Source: Alentia gelatinosa (Eukaryota > Annelida > Polychaeta > Phyllodocida > Polynoidae). From it: 64,000 bases of DNA. A program made the translations under genes and the position numbers. Every line of letters starts with the position of its first letter. Positions within the stretch are counted from its first letter, which is position 1. Shown in pieces: positions 22,789-35,171 of this stretch. The notes below the pieces were generated by a model, which did not search any database, had not been told where the DNA came from, and saw only the letters and a list, made by a program, of their open reading frames with translations. The stretch is from contig OX465579.1 of the NCBI GenBank assembly GCA_950022655.1, positions 139,757,118 to 139,821,117 of the forward strand, read 5' to 3'.

Positions 22789-25524
22789 CTATAGACCCCT
22801 TTCAATGTTGGTACACAAACGTTGACGTCTTTAGGTGCGTGCGCAGACTGAGTCCAGAAAGAACTAGGTCACAAGCATGAGTCTATGTGAGCTGCTTATA
22901 CCCTACTCTAAAAGTTGCCAGAAAACTTAGGTATTATCCCAGAAAGGATAGGAAAATAGAGTACCAGAATTAAGACTCCAATAGCTTTAATTTGATTATT
23001 TGAATACATAGATCTGACATGTAATTATTTAGATATGTTGAGATAAAACTAACCATCCATGATGCTGATATGTACACACAGTTTGGCAGTGGTATGCATC
23101 CCCTGTTACCTACCCTGAGTGGACCTGCCTGTAACACTTACTTATGTCTGTGATAAGGAACATTCATTAGATTGATAAACTAAATCAGAATAATTCACTT
23201 TAACAGTCAAGGGAAATGGGGATGGGTAAGTGGCATGGGTAGGACACAATGATAGATACTCTATCCACAAGCAGGAGGCAGGGCAGGATGCAGGCAGCAG
23301 CAGCATACACTCAGGGTGGTCACACAGGCATGTACCCCTGGTCAAGTGGCAGCGCACAACACCCAGCTGAGTATGGGGTGCCATTTGTAACATTCCTAGG
23401 ACCAAGAAAAAAATCGGAAATTTAAAACCAATAATAAAAGAAGCATTACAGATGATTCTCCTACCATTAACACATGATGTATATTGTTTTAAAAAACTGG
23501 TTTGGGGGCCATCCATAAAGTATGGTCATGCCACTGTGAATGAGAGTGACTGTTTCTATTTTTTTTTTAAGTTTTCACAGTGATTTATTGAAAAATCTAT
23601 CACGATGACCTACAGAAATAAATCTCTTACCTTCTTAGGAATTTCAAGGCGATTAAAATGATACCAATATTACCAGGTTGTGATAGATATTTCCTGAGAT
23701 AATGGACTATTGTTACAGATGACAAATGACCAAAAGAATGCTTGGTTGTGAAAAATGTCAGAGAAATTGACTGTTTTCAGGGAAAACTGGAATATCTAGA
23801 TCTAATCATGTGGTAATAGACCTACACAGTACACTGATCTTATATGGGTGTTGGTTGTTATCTCAGTGACTAAATGTAATTTGCAGGTAAATATATGCAG
23901 TTTACAGCTATTCATACAAAATGCCACAAATGTAACAATATCAGAAAATCACATTTTTTACTCTGTCATAATGCTATGTTACATCAAGAAATATCTATCA
24001 CAGCCTGGCAATATAGGTATCATATTAATCGTCATGAGCTAATATGATAGGATGGTTATTGCTACATCGTGATATATTTTTCATGACAGGAAATCTTACC
24101 CATAAGACAGGTATATCACATATATATACCAATATATAGGCCCAAGTCTCAGCTTTCTAACACAGAAACAATTTCACTCACACCTTACATGGGCGAAAAT
24201 AGGTGAACTCGCATATTCGTTCAGTGTGTGCAACATTTTAACTTGTCAGGAACAAAATTAATTTCTTAGAGAAACATCTGATATGTCATAGAATTTTCAT
24301 CTCAAGTTTGTGGTAACCTTGTTATAGACAGGTACCGCGTAGTAATCAGTCGTGAGAGTGCGTATGCCAGGAATAAGATATTAAATGGGAAAAAAGTTAT
24401 CCGGAAAAAAATTCTCTTGGGGCACTGCACGAAAACCACCATTTTACATATATATATGCCATCACGATAATGCATGTATCGGCTGTATACGCGTTTCATA
24501 TACATATGTAAAATTGTAGTTTTCGTGCAGTGGGGGTTTTGTTTTTTGTAGAGAATTTTTTCCCATAAATATAAATATTTTATAATAATCTAATTATGAT
24601 TTAATTATGATACAGGGTGTGCTTTATTAACTGATCAGAGGTGGTTATATCATTCACCAAGCGGTTTCAAGAGCGGTTTTTGATTAGTAACTGGCAGTGG
24701 TTGTGTATTATACAAGCATGGTTTTATCATTAATCTTTAGTTTAGTATACATAATCAATCATTTTCAAGTTCTTCTTGATGATCGTTATTTTATTGAATA
24801 TCATTATCAACCAATGCAATGAAACACTAGCGGTTGGGCAGCCATGCTTCGAACCTAGGGCTACGGTATCTTACCATATAAGTTCAACATAGCTTCCCAT
24901 TTTCTCCGTAAAATATCGATCATCCATAGAAGTCAGTGGTATACACATCTTCTTCACATTCTTTGCATGTTAGTATGGTCAGCTTATAGCAGTATCATTA
25001 TTTTTATTTTTAACAATGGACGAGGAAATTCACTACCGGGTAACCCATCTGTACAGGCATTCAGTTGTCAGTTGCCAAGTCGGTACACAGACAGTGACCA
25101 CCACGGCTATTATTGTCTTAAATATGAATGTTACAAACAGCGCCCCATAGCTGAGGGTCACCAGGGTAGGGCGGGATGTGGCCAGTGTGGGGCAGGCATG
25201 GCTGTCCTTACACACAGGGTGCAAGGGATGTCTGCACTGTGACTAGGTAGCTGTGTGTATGCAGGGCCGTTTAGCTTACCAATAGTGGAGTCAATTTATT
25301 TAGTCCGTTTTAATAGATAGAATCGGCATAAATATAGCCTTTCCTACAAAATTGTGAAAAGGAAATTAAAATTGGCCATGAAATAAGCAAGTTATGAACA
25401 TATTTCCATTCCAAGTTGCTGCCCACAGTACTCTTTGCTATGACCACAACACGTGTTTCTGACCTCAGTGTGCGTGCGCATAGCCGTTAATGTATGCGTG
25501 ACGTCACGTGAAAGGGGTCTATAG
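22789..25524. mobile_element. Possible 2.7-kb element with diverged inverted ends
   Basis: CTATAGACCCCTTTCA at 22789 is matched by TGAAAGGGGTCTATAG ending at 25524. The next 60 bp inward also resemble each other in inverted orientation (GCGTGCGCA and GAGTCCAGAAA versus TTTCTGACCTCAG and TGCGTGCGC). No coding frame is convincing inside. The 110-bp CACTG miniature at 24423 sits within it. Confidence 0.4.
24423..24532. mobile_element. 110-bp miniature CACTG-ended transposon
   Basis: It starts CACTGCACGAAAACCACC and ends TAGTTTTCGTGCAGTG, forming inverted repeats of about 28 bp. GGG flanks both sides and may be a 3-bp target duplication. The interior is only about 50 bp, made of left-end (CGATAATGCATGTATCGGC) and right-end (ACGCGTTTCATATACATATG) sequence of the larger family. 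It is therefore an internal-deletion derivative. Confidence 0.8.
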
Positions 25525-25789
25525 ACTGTAGAACCGTCCCAAGCCGCTATAAATATCATGTAAGGAGGTCAGGGTGAAGGTCGTGGTTTGCTCCGAGTGC
25601 AGTCATTGGCTGCTGGGTCTACTCTATCCCTTATATGGCAGTTAATGCAGGGGGACAACTCCATACAGCCACCCGTCTACCCCTGTCCGCCCACTCCCAT
25701 CTGCCAGACCCCGTCTGACCACTCTTATACAATCGAAAGACTGCTTGTGCTTTATATATCAGGCTGGATTTAACCACACAGAATGACGG

Positions 25790-26045
25790 TTTTTTTACAA
25801 TCTATTAAAAAAGAATGTAATCGATCAAACGATACCCAATTTTGATGGTTAATGGCAAATGAAATAAAAACAATAGTGATATCCCGTGCTTGCAGAGGTG
25901 AGAAAAACCGGAAAGTGGCGTAAATATGCGTAAATATAACACCAACTGCGGGATTGATATAGACTCATACATGCGTAGGCGTAAATATAAAGTCTTTGTT
26001 AACGCCTGAAGAGACATATTCGCTTGTGCATGCGGGCAGTTAAAA
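25790..26045 (+). mobile_element. Degenerate right arm of the CACTG-ended family
   Basis: GATGGTTAATGGCAAATGAAAT, GCAGAGGTGAGA and GTGGCGTAAATA match the right arm at 36960-37050 in order, with many substitutions. The termini are not visible. Confidence 0.45.
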
Positions 26046-27030
26046 CATAAGTAAACTCGTTCTCTCGTGCAGCGTTAGTTCATGAATGTCCTTCAAATTA
26101 TGAACAAGTATATAGGACGTCTAACGTAGAGAGAAACGATTAATCTAGTCCAAATAAATCCTGATGTATCAGCAAGAAAAGCAGGCGCGTAGATCTATAG
26201 ATGGCCCTGGTAATACGAGAACAGAGAACAGCTCTCATGCTCTCCCAAGGGAGTCCAAGGGAATTAGCACTGCCATAGAGGCCTGTATCAATTCACCTTG
26301 GTAAAAGCAACAGGTCGCTGCTTAAATCTATCCTGCTGATAGCAAAATTAACACACACAAATTTACACACACAAACACACGCACAAACGCCAAGACAGTG
26401 TGTGTATTGAGATCCACAAGCTGCTGAATTGAAAGAGAAAGATTGGTCCATCCATTTTTACCTACCCAGTGAGGTTCTTCCCTGGAGGCCTTGGTTCATT
26501 GAAAAGATTTCGCATCACCTTTGTATGGACTCTAGCTGGGGCCTTCTACACCTGTTTTGTTAAAGCTGGTGTGGGTGAGAAAGGGTGGGGAGGGTGTAGG
26601 GGTGTGGTCGGTGCCACGACTCCGCATACCTTCTCATTCTTTGTTACGGCCCAGTGCTCTCTTTTTGGTGCTGCTTGTAGCTCATTAATTCTGCAGGCGT
26701 AACAACATAGTTTGCACTTCAGGGCCGCGGCTTCGCAGAGTATAGGTGTGAGCAGATTGGTTCTGCTCGCTTTTACTGCTTTTTTTAAGTGCAGTACTGC
26801 TTTATATGATAAACCTTATATGATAAACGGACACCTATCCACGGAGGAACAGACAAAACATTGTCATATAGACGTGTATATGTCGCATTTGCCATGCCAT
26901 ACCTAGACTAGCGTTTCTCAACACAGTGTGATATATATCTGCAAACCAACGTTTAATGCTGATAGAGATGTTATCACCTGATTTTTTCGATATATCCTTG
27001 CTGTGTTAACCGCTTAATCCACCGATTTGA
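26046..27030. other. Intergenic stretch, no gene recognised
   Basis: No protein family or clear repeat was recognised. A short CA/ACAC-rich tract lies near 26340-26400. Confidence 0.45.
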
Positions 27031-28730
27031 TACGAAGACCCGATTTGATATCAAACATACAGATCCTTGGAACTTTTATGTCAAGGATGCCGAATCAGGG
27101 ACTGATGTAATAGAAACTGACGATGAAGAGGTTGAAACTATTATTAAATCGATAAACATCTGGAAATCATCAGGTCTTGATGAAATAACGACCAGGTTTC
27201 TGAAAATAGCACTAACTATATCAAAGGGGCGGGTGACCCGGCTTCTAAATCTGTCCTGAATCATGGAAAAAGGCTTGGGAAGTACCTTTGATAAAACAGA
27301 AAAGTTTGAAAAACTTATCAAGCCTCCGTCCAGTGTTGATTCTGCCAATAATTAGTAGAAACCAAACGAGAGTTAGCCTGGTCAATGTTTATGCCACGAT
27401 GGGCAGGTTGTGTATTACTACACGAGGCGTTAGCCGAGTGTAGTGAGGAGCAGACCTGACCAGAGTGGTATAAACACTGAAAAGGCTAAGTCGAGTTCGG
27501 TTTCGTATTTATCCTACTCCATCTCACCAATATACACCGAAAACTTTGTAATAATCCATGTTAGTAGCGTGTTGACACTCATCGGGGGATGACCGCGTTT
27601 ATCAATGCTGCCGGATCTACTTTCGTTATCTCGTCCCTGATTGGTCCATTTTTTATTCACCTCGGTGCATAAATAACACTTTATTCAACGCTCTGTCAAA
27701 TACATTGAGTCAATGTTAAACCTATGGCGTGTTTTATTAGAGGTAGGATAATGAGCAAGATTATTGACTAAATTTACTGGTGATAATCATCTGTTGACTG
27801 ATGTACAGGGAGGGTTTCGATCAGGGAACTCCACAGCTGATACGACAGTCAGCTTAGTAGAAGAGATACTGTTGGCGATAACGAAAGATAAAACGAATTT
27901 AGCTACATTCATTGACCAATCGAAGGCCTTTGACACGGTAAATCATGCGATATTATTGTGAAAATTAGGTAAATTGGTAATTAAAGGGTATTTATTTAAT
28001 TTGATAATAAATTACTTGAATTATAAATAACAATTTACAACGGGTAATGTGATGAGATCAGAGAATGGGTGCATCAGCTGTGGAGTGCCTCAAGGCTCGA
28101 TTCTTGGGCCGTCTTTCTTATTGGTATATATTAATGATTCAGTTGAGGCTGCTGGCGGGGATAATACCTATTTATATGCTGAGGAAACAGTTTCATAATT
28201 CCAAGGGAATATAAAGGAAACACTGATTAAAAAAATGAATGAAAGGTTCGTTAAAGTTTGTAGATGGCGCAAAGAATATAAATTAACAATAAATGCTAAG
28301 AAATCGAAGTGTATGATTTTTGGAACAAAGAAACGATTAAAAGTGATTAAACTGGGGGACATCAAAATTGATAATGTAAATTTAGAACGTGTTTATCATT
28401 TTAAGTATCTCGGATATACTCTCGATCCCAACCTTTCATTCAGCAAACACCTTGATCAAACGCTGCAAATAGTTTCTCACAAGATCTACTTGCTTACTCA
28501 AATAAGAAGGTTTATTGACAGGCATACAGCACTATATATTATAAAATCGCTATCCATGCCTTATTTTGATTATGGGGATTTATTCTATGGGAAGGGACTT
28601 ACTCAGAAATTTAAAAAACTACAATATTGTCTTACTAAATCGTTAAAAATGGCTTGTAAACTCCCTGAGGATAGGAATAGTTTGGACGTGCATAAGGAAG
28701 CAAAAATGCCATTGCCTATTCTTTGACTAT
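27031..28730 (+). pseudogene. Degenerate LINE reverse transcriptase
   Basis: Jockey/CR1-like RT pieces occur in order but in shifting frames. IIKSINIWKSSGLDEITTRFLK (about 27140) comes first and LRPVLILPIIS (about 27340) second. Then come QGGFRSGNSTADTTVSLVEE and FIDQSKAFDTVNHAILL (27808-27960), CGVPQGSILGPSFLLVYIND (about 28080), and a 163-codon frame at 28235-28726 with YHFKYLGYTLD and MPYFDYGDLFYG. The catalytic YADD is changed to YAEE (about 28175) and there are several stops and frameshifts, so the copy is dead. A palindromic insertion splits the RT at about 27357-27745. Confidence 0.85.
27357..27745. mobile_element. Palindrome-bearing insertion inside the LINE
   Basis: RT coding sequence stops at ILPIIS and resumes at SKIID after about 390 bp. 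The insert begins with a long imperfect hairpin (arms about 27360-27395 and 27464-27502: AACCAAAC with GTTCGGTTT, TCAATGTTTATGCCAC with GTGGTATAAACACTGA). Its loop contains ACGAGGCGTTAGCCGAGTG. It later shows TTTATCCTACTCC near 27510 and GAGGTAGGATAATG at its right edge. Confidence 0.6.
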
Positions 28731-28869
28731 TTTGATGTATAGGAGTTTATTGAATCTTATGCATGAGTTCAATAACACAAGGTTATTGACGAAAGAGTCG
28801 CCCTTAGTATGTAATATCTTTGTTTCACGGACACATTAAAAAACTGACTCCAAATGTTCCATGTTCCAG

Positions 28870-31800
28870 GCATCTATACTGTAAGGGTGGATCATACCGG
28901 CCTTATGGCTGATCACTCCTACAGTCTATATAAAGCAAATAGATAAAAAACAAAAAAGAAAACTCGAAATACATGAGTTAAGGGATTGTGAAAATTATAG
29001 GAGCTCATTTTGCTGGTGGAGAAGCACTTTAAGTTGGGTTTTTAATTAGATCGGTGTTGATATGCTGGTTTATGTATGCTCTTTAGAGTCAACTAGTCAT
29101 GTAGGAATGAACCGTAAACTTATTTCGTCTGGTGGAAGAGGGATTTCGAGTTTTGATTTATTCCGATTTTCGATGAATTGTATACATGCTGGCAACTTCC
29201 GATGGTACGATTCCTTGCAGTTCCTTCAACCTAAACGTTTTCGCCAAATCGACATCCTACATGTGACAAAGAAAAAGCGCAGAATCGGTATAAACAAATT
29301 TCTATAGCCATGAAATAATTTGGAATACTTTTTATTCGAAATTATGCTATTATTTCTTTCGACTGCAATTCTCGATTTTCAACTCGAGTGTGGTATTCCC
29401 ACATGCTCTTAAAGTTATAATTCTAGAATTATTGATTTAAAATGAGATCCGCATCATGCACGTCCATCATATGAGCCATAAGTATTGAAATTACCGATTG
29501 AAATCCGGTTCTTCTTATGAATCAGAGAGGGTGCCACCACATTTTTTCTTTTGTATTTGTTTGTTTTTATCTTTTTTACATTAGCGGATTAGATCGGGTT
29601 ATTTAAATCGTAATCAAATTGTTGAATTTTTTGGTGGAGGAATGCTTGATTTGTGGACAAATATTTAAACTGAAATTCAGCGACATGTCCAATTACTGCC
29701 AGATAACTTGTGGAGTTAGCACTTTATAAAACCATATCATAGTTAGAATGATGGCGTCGGTATATGCTACAGATGAAGATAATAGTAGGCTATGCCTAAA
29801 TGCAAAGCCTCAATGCTCATGGAGATACATACTAGGCGCCGACTCAAATATGCACGAACAAGGTTGCCTAGAAATTTATAGTTGATAGTCCTCAAGGTAA
29901 CTTATATCATGAATCTATATATTTTTATTTGTGAGGTAAAAAAAACTGAATTCTTCATCCCTTAAGAAAATTCTGAGTATATTAGTGTTTAGTTATTCTA
30001 TAGGTGCACTACTTTATGTTAAAGTGGCGACGTAAAGAAAAAATGTATCATTTTATGTCTAATATGCGGTTATAGTTCTCAACTGATGTCATTATAAAAA
30101 TACACTAATAATTTCTTAATAGTAATTCTTGTAGTTTTGGGGTATATGGTGACATCAGCGAACGCTTTTCTCCAACTTACAGATGAAGCACACCAGTTTT
30201 TACAGTGGTTCTACGTAAACCAACATCTGTATCCAATGGACCAGCGTAAACTCTTTAAATACTTTAGTCTACAGGGCACGCAATAGCATGTGTGAGTCAA
30301 TGGTGAAGGATGGACACACGGAAATGTAAAAATATGATGTTTCTTATGTAGAATGGGACTAATACATGTCTACCATTTTGTCAGCGTTATTTACTTATTT
30401 CATTGTAACGCCTCATCACCATCATGTATGTTGATAATTTTGATAATTTTGGTACTTCGGACTTACATTCCATTTCAAGTATTGAAAATTATATGGATAT
30501 CCAACTTTTTCCAAGTTAACTACTCACCACATATATGCATAAATCGCCATATTTCATTTTTTATATGTTGTAGTAAAGAAAAGAAACAGTCATATGATTG
30601 AACCTCTAGATAGATGACGATGCTATGATGTATGTAACATTCCTTGAATAAACTGCTTTCTAAAAGAAATGATAATAATTTGTTTATGATTTATTTGCAC
30701 TTATTCATATCTTCTTTTTTTTATTGAAAAGATACTCCCCGATGTGAATGAAAAGTAATTTCAAAGTGAATTCTCTTGCATTTTTATGGCAATAGTCATA
30801 AAACAAACAACGGAGACCCACTTTTTTTTAATACGGAAAGTGTGGATTTTTTGTTATTAGAAATCAATAGCATCCACATTCTATATGTTTCCAACAATCT
30901 AATTGCATATGTTTCAACCAGATCCGAACATGCCAGCGTAAAGAAAAAACTGGTGACGTAAAGAATTTTCAAACTACAATCCGATCAGTCAGCACTGGGA
31001 CTATGAAAAAATAGTAGTAACTAGATGAAGGTGTGATTCTACAGCTGTGGATTTACAGGATTTAACACATTTTTAACTCAACTAAAATACTTCAAAACCA
31101 TTTTGACCCTGGATGCAATTTGAAGCATCTATAGGAAAAAACACAAGTGATGTAAAGATTCTCTGAAATGACTATCCTTTTAAATGACTGTGACCAGGAG
31201 AGAAACATATCCTCATAGATGACGCTGTGTAGGGTGATATTTTTGACATTTCTGATTGACTTTGTTAATCCTTAAACAACATGGAATACAAAAAATAATG
31301 TGTCTGATGTTAACTTCAGCCTGGTATCACTTCTGTAGAAGACACATTTTTCCCGCAGAGACCATTTAAGTTTAGCTCGCAACCATGCCATGAATGATAG
31401 CAGCGCAGGGTCTAGCTACTTCAAATAGATATTTAGAACTTTGCCTACATATCAGTTTTTAGGTAGGTTGCTGCCACAAAGGCTCCCACCTCTGGCACTA
31501 CATCCTTCTCTCTCTTGGTGTCTGCTCCTTTCATCTTCATCTGTCTCTATACTTAATGAAGAAGACAGATAACCATACACAGATATGGATTTATAATATA
31601 TATCGGAACAAAGTATACAGTTACATTCTCAACAACAGACAAAATCACATTCACTTCTGCAGAGTTCATATCATACAATTCCTCTTGGTTAGAACAGTAC
31701 TCACGGTCTATCACTTTCAGTTAGTGTCCAATGTCTCGTTGACTTGTGGATATAGATGATCTAATATGGCAGTGAGGTGGAAGCAGACATCAATCTCTGT

Positions 31801-32170
31801 TCCTCCAGTGATGAGATGATAGCAGCTTGTGGAGAAGCCCAAGCCTCAGTAAAGCCTCTGTAGCCTAGTCTGCTATGGTATTCCAGCCTCCTCCCAGTAA
31901 TGATTAACTAGAGAGCGCATTATAGTGTATGGTATTTATTATACTTTGGACAATTTATACGTAGTATAACAATTGAGTATAGTCATACCGATGTGTAATA
32001 CAATGATGAGGTATTACAAGATTTATTAAATTGGTAACATGAAATTTGAAAATTGAAAATTTGACAATTGTTATACAGATACACACGTAGTGTAAGAAAT
32101 TGATACAATGTATCAAAATGACATTGGATAATTGTTGAGTTTATCAAAAAACAAGTACCAACCGGAACGT
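28870..32170. other. Intergenic stretch, no gene recognised
   Basis: AT-rich sequence with no recognised coding region. A GACGTAAAGA-like motif recurs (about 30029, 30935, 30953, and 31146 with one change; also 38749 elsewhere), which may indicate relics of one interspersed repeat. Confidence 0.4.
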
Positions 32171-32178
32171 TGATAAAG

Positions 32179-33045
32179 TCAGTTCTGTAAGTATGTGGCC
32201 AAGGTCTGCTCTGAAGACCCCGTTCCGAGTTTGCAGATGTCAGATGCCATCATACCCGATGCGGATGCGTGTTGGGCGCCGCCCCTCCTGAAGGAGTGTG
32301 GAGTGTAGGCTGCTGGGTGCAGGATACGAGCTCGGTGGAGGAGGATACGCAGGATACGTGTGAATGCATCTGAAGTGAGAGGTACTCTGGGTCTGACCAG
32401 AAAAATGGGGTCCAGCAGGGCCGCAGGGGCTGCCGCTCTATAAGACGCCCATAATTCCGCAGGTGAATAACGAGGATCAGAAGCCACAGGTACCACGATA
32501 ACCTGGGGGGAAGAAGGAGCTATCGTTTTTGACGATATAATCCGTACGTGTAGTGTGCCTTGATGGGAGATAACGTCTCCCCTGGTGATAACGTGAGAAG
32601 CCCTGGAGGAGGGAGAAGCGAACAAGTTGGAAGCCCGAAGTAGGGATGCTGCTGCTGTTTTGAAGAGTAGGCCTACGGTAAGCCCGTCGGCCAGGTCACA
32701 GATCCTATGAAGAATATCCAACGTGATGGAGGGGGCTCTGTTGGTAACATGTCCCGAGAGTATAGCAGACCCCCGGAGAACTGCAGAAGCCTGAGCCGAT
32801 ACAAACGGAGAAATATCGCCCCCATGATCCGATATCCAAGACTTCGCCCCCGATACGTAGTTCTTCACCGCACCCGGGGAAGACAGCTTGTTGGCGAGGG
32901 CTTGTATGTACAAGCAAGCTTGGAGTATCGAGGGTCGGCAAGGATCGACTCCGTGTCGGCTGGCCCACTGGAGAAAAAACGTCGCTTGCGACGACTTGTT
33001 CTTTATCGTCGAATTTTCCGCTGCTGCGATGAACGATGAAGCCAT
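32179..33045 (-). CDS. Tyrosine recombinase of second DIRS-like element
   Basis: This is a 288-codon tyrosine recombinase encoded on the minus strand. The N-terminal DNA-binding half includes ATFFLQWASRHGVDP and SSPGAVKNYVSGAKSW. Catalytic residues are R137 (SLLRASN), K173 (SSKTIAP), H250-x-x-R253 (PHSFRRGG) and Y285 (LATYLQN). The H/W position is occupied by a GTGSS stretch, as in some relatives. The frame is open throughout. Its base composition is clearly GC-richer than the surroundings and than the element at 2-2137, so it belongs to a different lineage, nearer to Ngaro-like elements. A minus-strand frame at 32705-33091 is its shadow. Confidence 0.85.
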   Translation of the reverse strand: MASSFIAAAENSTIKNKSSQATFFLQWASRHGVDPCRPSILQACLYIQALANKLSSPGAVKNYVSGAKSWISDHGGDISPFVSAQASAVLRGSAILSGHVTNRAPSITLDILHRICDLADGLTVGLLFKTAAASLLRASNLFASPSSRASHVITRGDVISHQGTLHVRIISSKTIAPSSPQVIVVPVASDPRYSPAELWASYRAAAPAALLDPIFLVRPRVPLTSDAFTRILRILLHRARILHPAAYTPHSFRRGGAQHASASGMMASDICKLGTGSSEQTLATYLQN

Positions 33046-33103
33046 CTGGGCGTGTAGGAGCAGGTCTGTACCTGGAATCAGGTGAAATCACTTAACACCG
33101 CGA

Positions 33104-33952
33104 TCAGGGGGGGGGGCGGTCGACGCGGAGAGTGGGAAAAACGTCTTGAAGAACCGGGCCCTCGGCCAGGACCACCTCGGAGCTCAGTAAAGCCGCAAGC
33201 AACCACAATTTGCGGGCGCAAGCGCCCACAAAAGCATCCTTGATCCTGTGAGGGGAAATGACCGCCTGTGCTCCCGGGCTATCGGTGGTTATAAGTATAA
33301 CCGAGCGCTTCACCGGACCGTCCCAGGGTAACGTGGCCGCTATGATAATAGCGAGGGCGCCCTTTCGCAGACTTGATGGCGCCACGTTGACCTCTAGGTC
33401 AGTCCAAGACCACGTGACCGCCTTGGCGCCGACTTGTACGTGGGCGGAATCCTTTGCTACAAGTAGCGTCATGAAAACGCACGCTTGCGGTCGCTGAATC
33501 AAATGTCTGCCATTGGCTCGCTCCGTGTAATGAATGAACCAGCTGACATCTCCCATCAGGGCGGGGCTTATTCGTATGACGTCACAGAAACGAGCTGCCC
33601 GTAAAGCTGTGAAGATCTGTGTTGTGAAGCGCCTCGCGTGCCTAACACAGGCGGCGATATGTACGACCTGTCCCACCAACGATTGGAGCTGGCGGAGAGT
33701 AGCATGAGTCTTGTCCCGCCAAGCGCGGCAGTCGTCTAGGTAGGCCAAGGCCATGATGTCCTGGTTACGTAGGATGTATATGACCGCGTTGGCCACTCGT
33801 TGACAAGCCACAGAGGAAGTTCTGCAGCCAAAGGCCGGGCAAAGGTCGATGTAAAATTTATCGCCCACCTTGAAACACATGAGAGAGGTATCGGCAGGAT
33901 CGAGCCTTAGTTGGCGATAGGCTCGACTCAGGTCTGCGGCCCAAAGCCACAA
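33104..33952 (-). pseudogene. DIRS-like RT/RNase H, internally deleted
   Basis: The palm motifs are present: AADLSRAYRQLRLDP (first catalytic D7), FGCRTSSVACQRVANAV, and the YLDD box at residues 71-74. Directly after YLDDCRA the frame jumps to the thumb-like SLVGQVVHIAACVRHARRF, so the segment that normally separates them (roughly 50 residues) is missing. The RNase H part is diverged and its first acidic motif is not recognisable. The finger region before the palm is also absent, because only about 200 bp separate this frame from Gag. The copy is probably dead despite the open frame. Confidence 0.75.
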
Positions 33953-34160
33953 CAGCCCAAAGTCCCCTCCCCCACAACGCGGGAGTAGAGGTGGGCAAAA
34001 ACCGGGAATTTAACCTGGCATTCAAAAGAGGGGGGGGGGGCTCCCAACTGGCGACTCCGACGTTGGTTGGACTCGCTTAGGGCGACCCACGTGACCGATA
34101 GCCGGGTTGTCCGTCCCGTGGTCACTTAGACAGTGTGGATCGCCCCCCTCAGGGGGGTAC

Positions 34161-35171
34161 TCAGGCTGAGTTGAAGGGCGTTGCGGCAGACCCTCGGCCT
34201 GCCACAGGCCTAAAGGGCGTGGCCTTGGCAGGTGTAGGTTGGGCTGTGGTGGTTTGATGTCGCTGCTTAATAAGACACTCCTGGATCACGTGAGGGTGGT
34301 GAAGTCCTAGAATGGAGTGGCAATATTCGCAAATATGGCTGACGAGCACCCCTTCAGCATTGCTATGGGGGGGTGTCGAGGTGCACCCCTTAGCTGAGTT
34401 ATAATCCGCGCAAGGGGGGTTGGTGAGGACTTGCTTCGATTTCAGATGTTTGGTGGACTCAACATCCTGCTTTTGTAGACGGGCACTCTCAGAACGTGAT
34501 ATAGCGCTTCTGAGGTGCTGAATTTGGTTATCGCTGGCCCAGCCGTCAGGGAAACGTCCCTCTTGTATCCTCGCAAATGTCTCCTCGCTCCAACGCCTCA
34601 CCGAGGAGAAGTCGTAGTCGAGGGAGTCTTCGACTACCTCACGGAGATGCTGAAGTAGATGCGGCTTAATGGCCGTATCTGTGTCGGTGTCATCTATCAT
34701 CCTCAGTATCCCTCAAACATATTCCTGAATGTTCAGAGAGCCCAAGGACGTTTTTTCCTTCTTTAAACCTTTGAATACGTACTGAAACGGCTGATAGCGC
34801 TTACCGTTAATAGGACGCAAAACGTGGCTGGGGTGTTGGAGAATGCGTTGGATCTCGTCATTGAGCGTTGTGTCCAGGTAACGCGGGGCTGCAGCACTCT
34901 TAGTCTCCCAGGCACTCGGCTGTCGCGCGAGGTATGACGTCACGAAGTCCTGCTGAGTTCCCGCGCTTAGTGGGACCTGGATCTGAGTCCCGGGAACGGC
35001 GCCATTTTGAAAACTTTGAGCTGTAACTGTCTTCTGTATGGGAATTGTTTCACTTACTGTGTTTCCCTGTGGCGGTTGCGCTTGTGCGTTGGTGGTAATT
35101 TGCTCCTGCACTTGGGGGGTCTCAGAAACGTTTTTGGCGGCTTTTGCACTCTGGGTGTTAATGAAACCCAT
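34161..35171 (-). pseudogene. DIRS-like Gag (ORF1), one internal stop
   Basis: Two frames, 35171-34713 and 34700-34161, are in the same phase and separated by a single stop, so they form one Gag-like ORF of about 335 residues. Visible features are a Gln/Thr-rich N-terminal linker and a central helical segment (LNDEIQRILQHPSHVLRPINGKRYQ... broken by the stop). A Cys/His-rich region near the C-terminus (CADYNSAKGC, SHICEYCHSILGLHHPHVIQEC) resembles the zinc-finger part of DIRS-type Gag. It lies just upstream of the RT on the same strand, as expected for gag-RT/RH-YR order. Confidence 0.7.

Noticed and set aside
24840..24900. tRNA-like GGTTGGGCAGCC and TTCGAACCTAGG segment
   Set aside because: No complete cloverleaf could be drawn and the acceptor stem is missing.
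32705..33091. Minus-strand open frame overlapping the recombinase
   Set aside because: Shadow of the recombinase frame in another phase, kept open by high GC.
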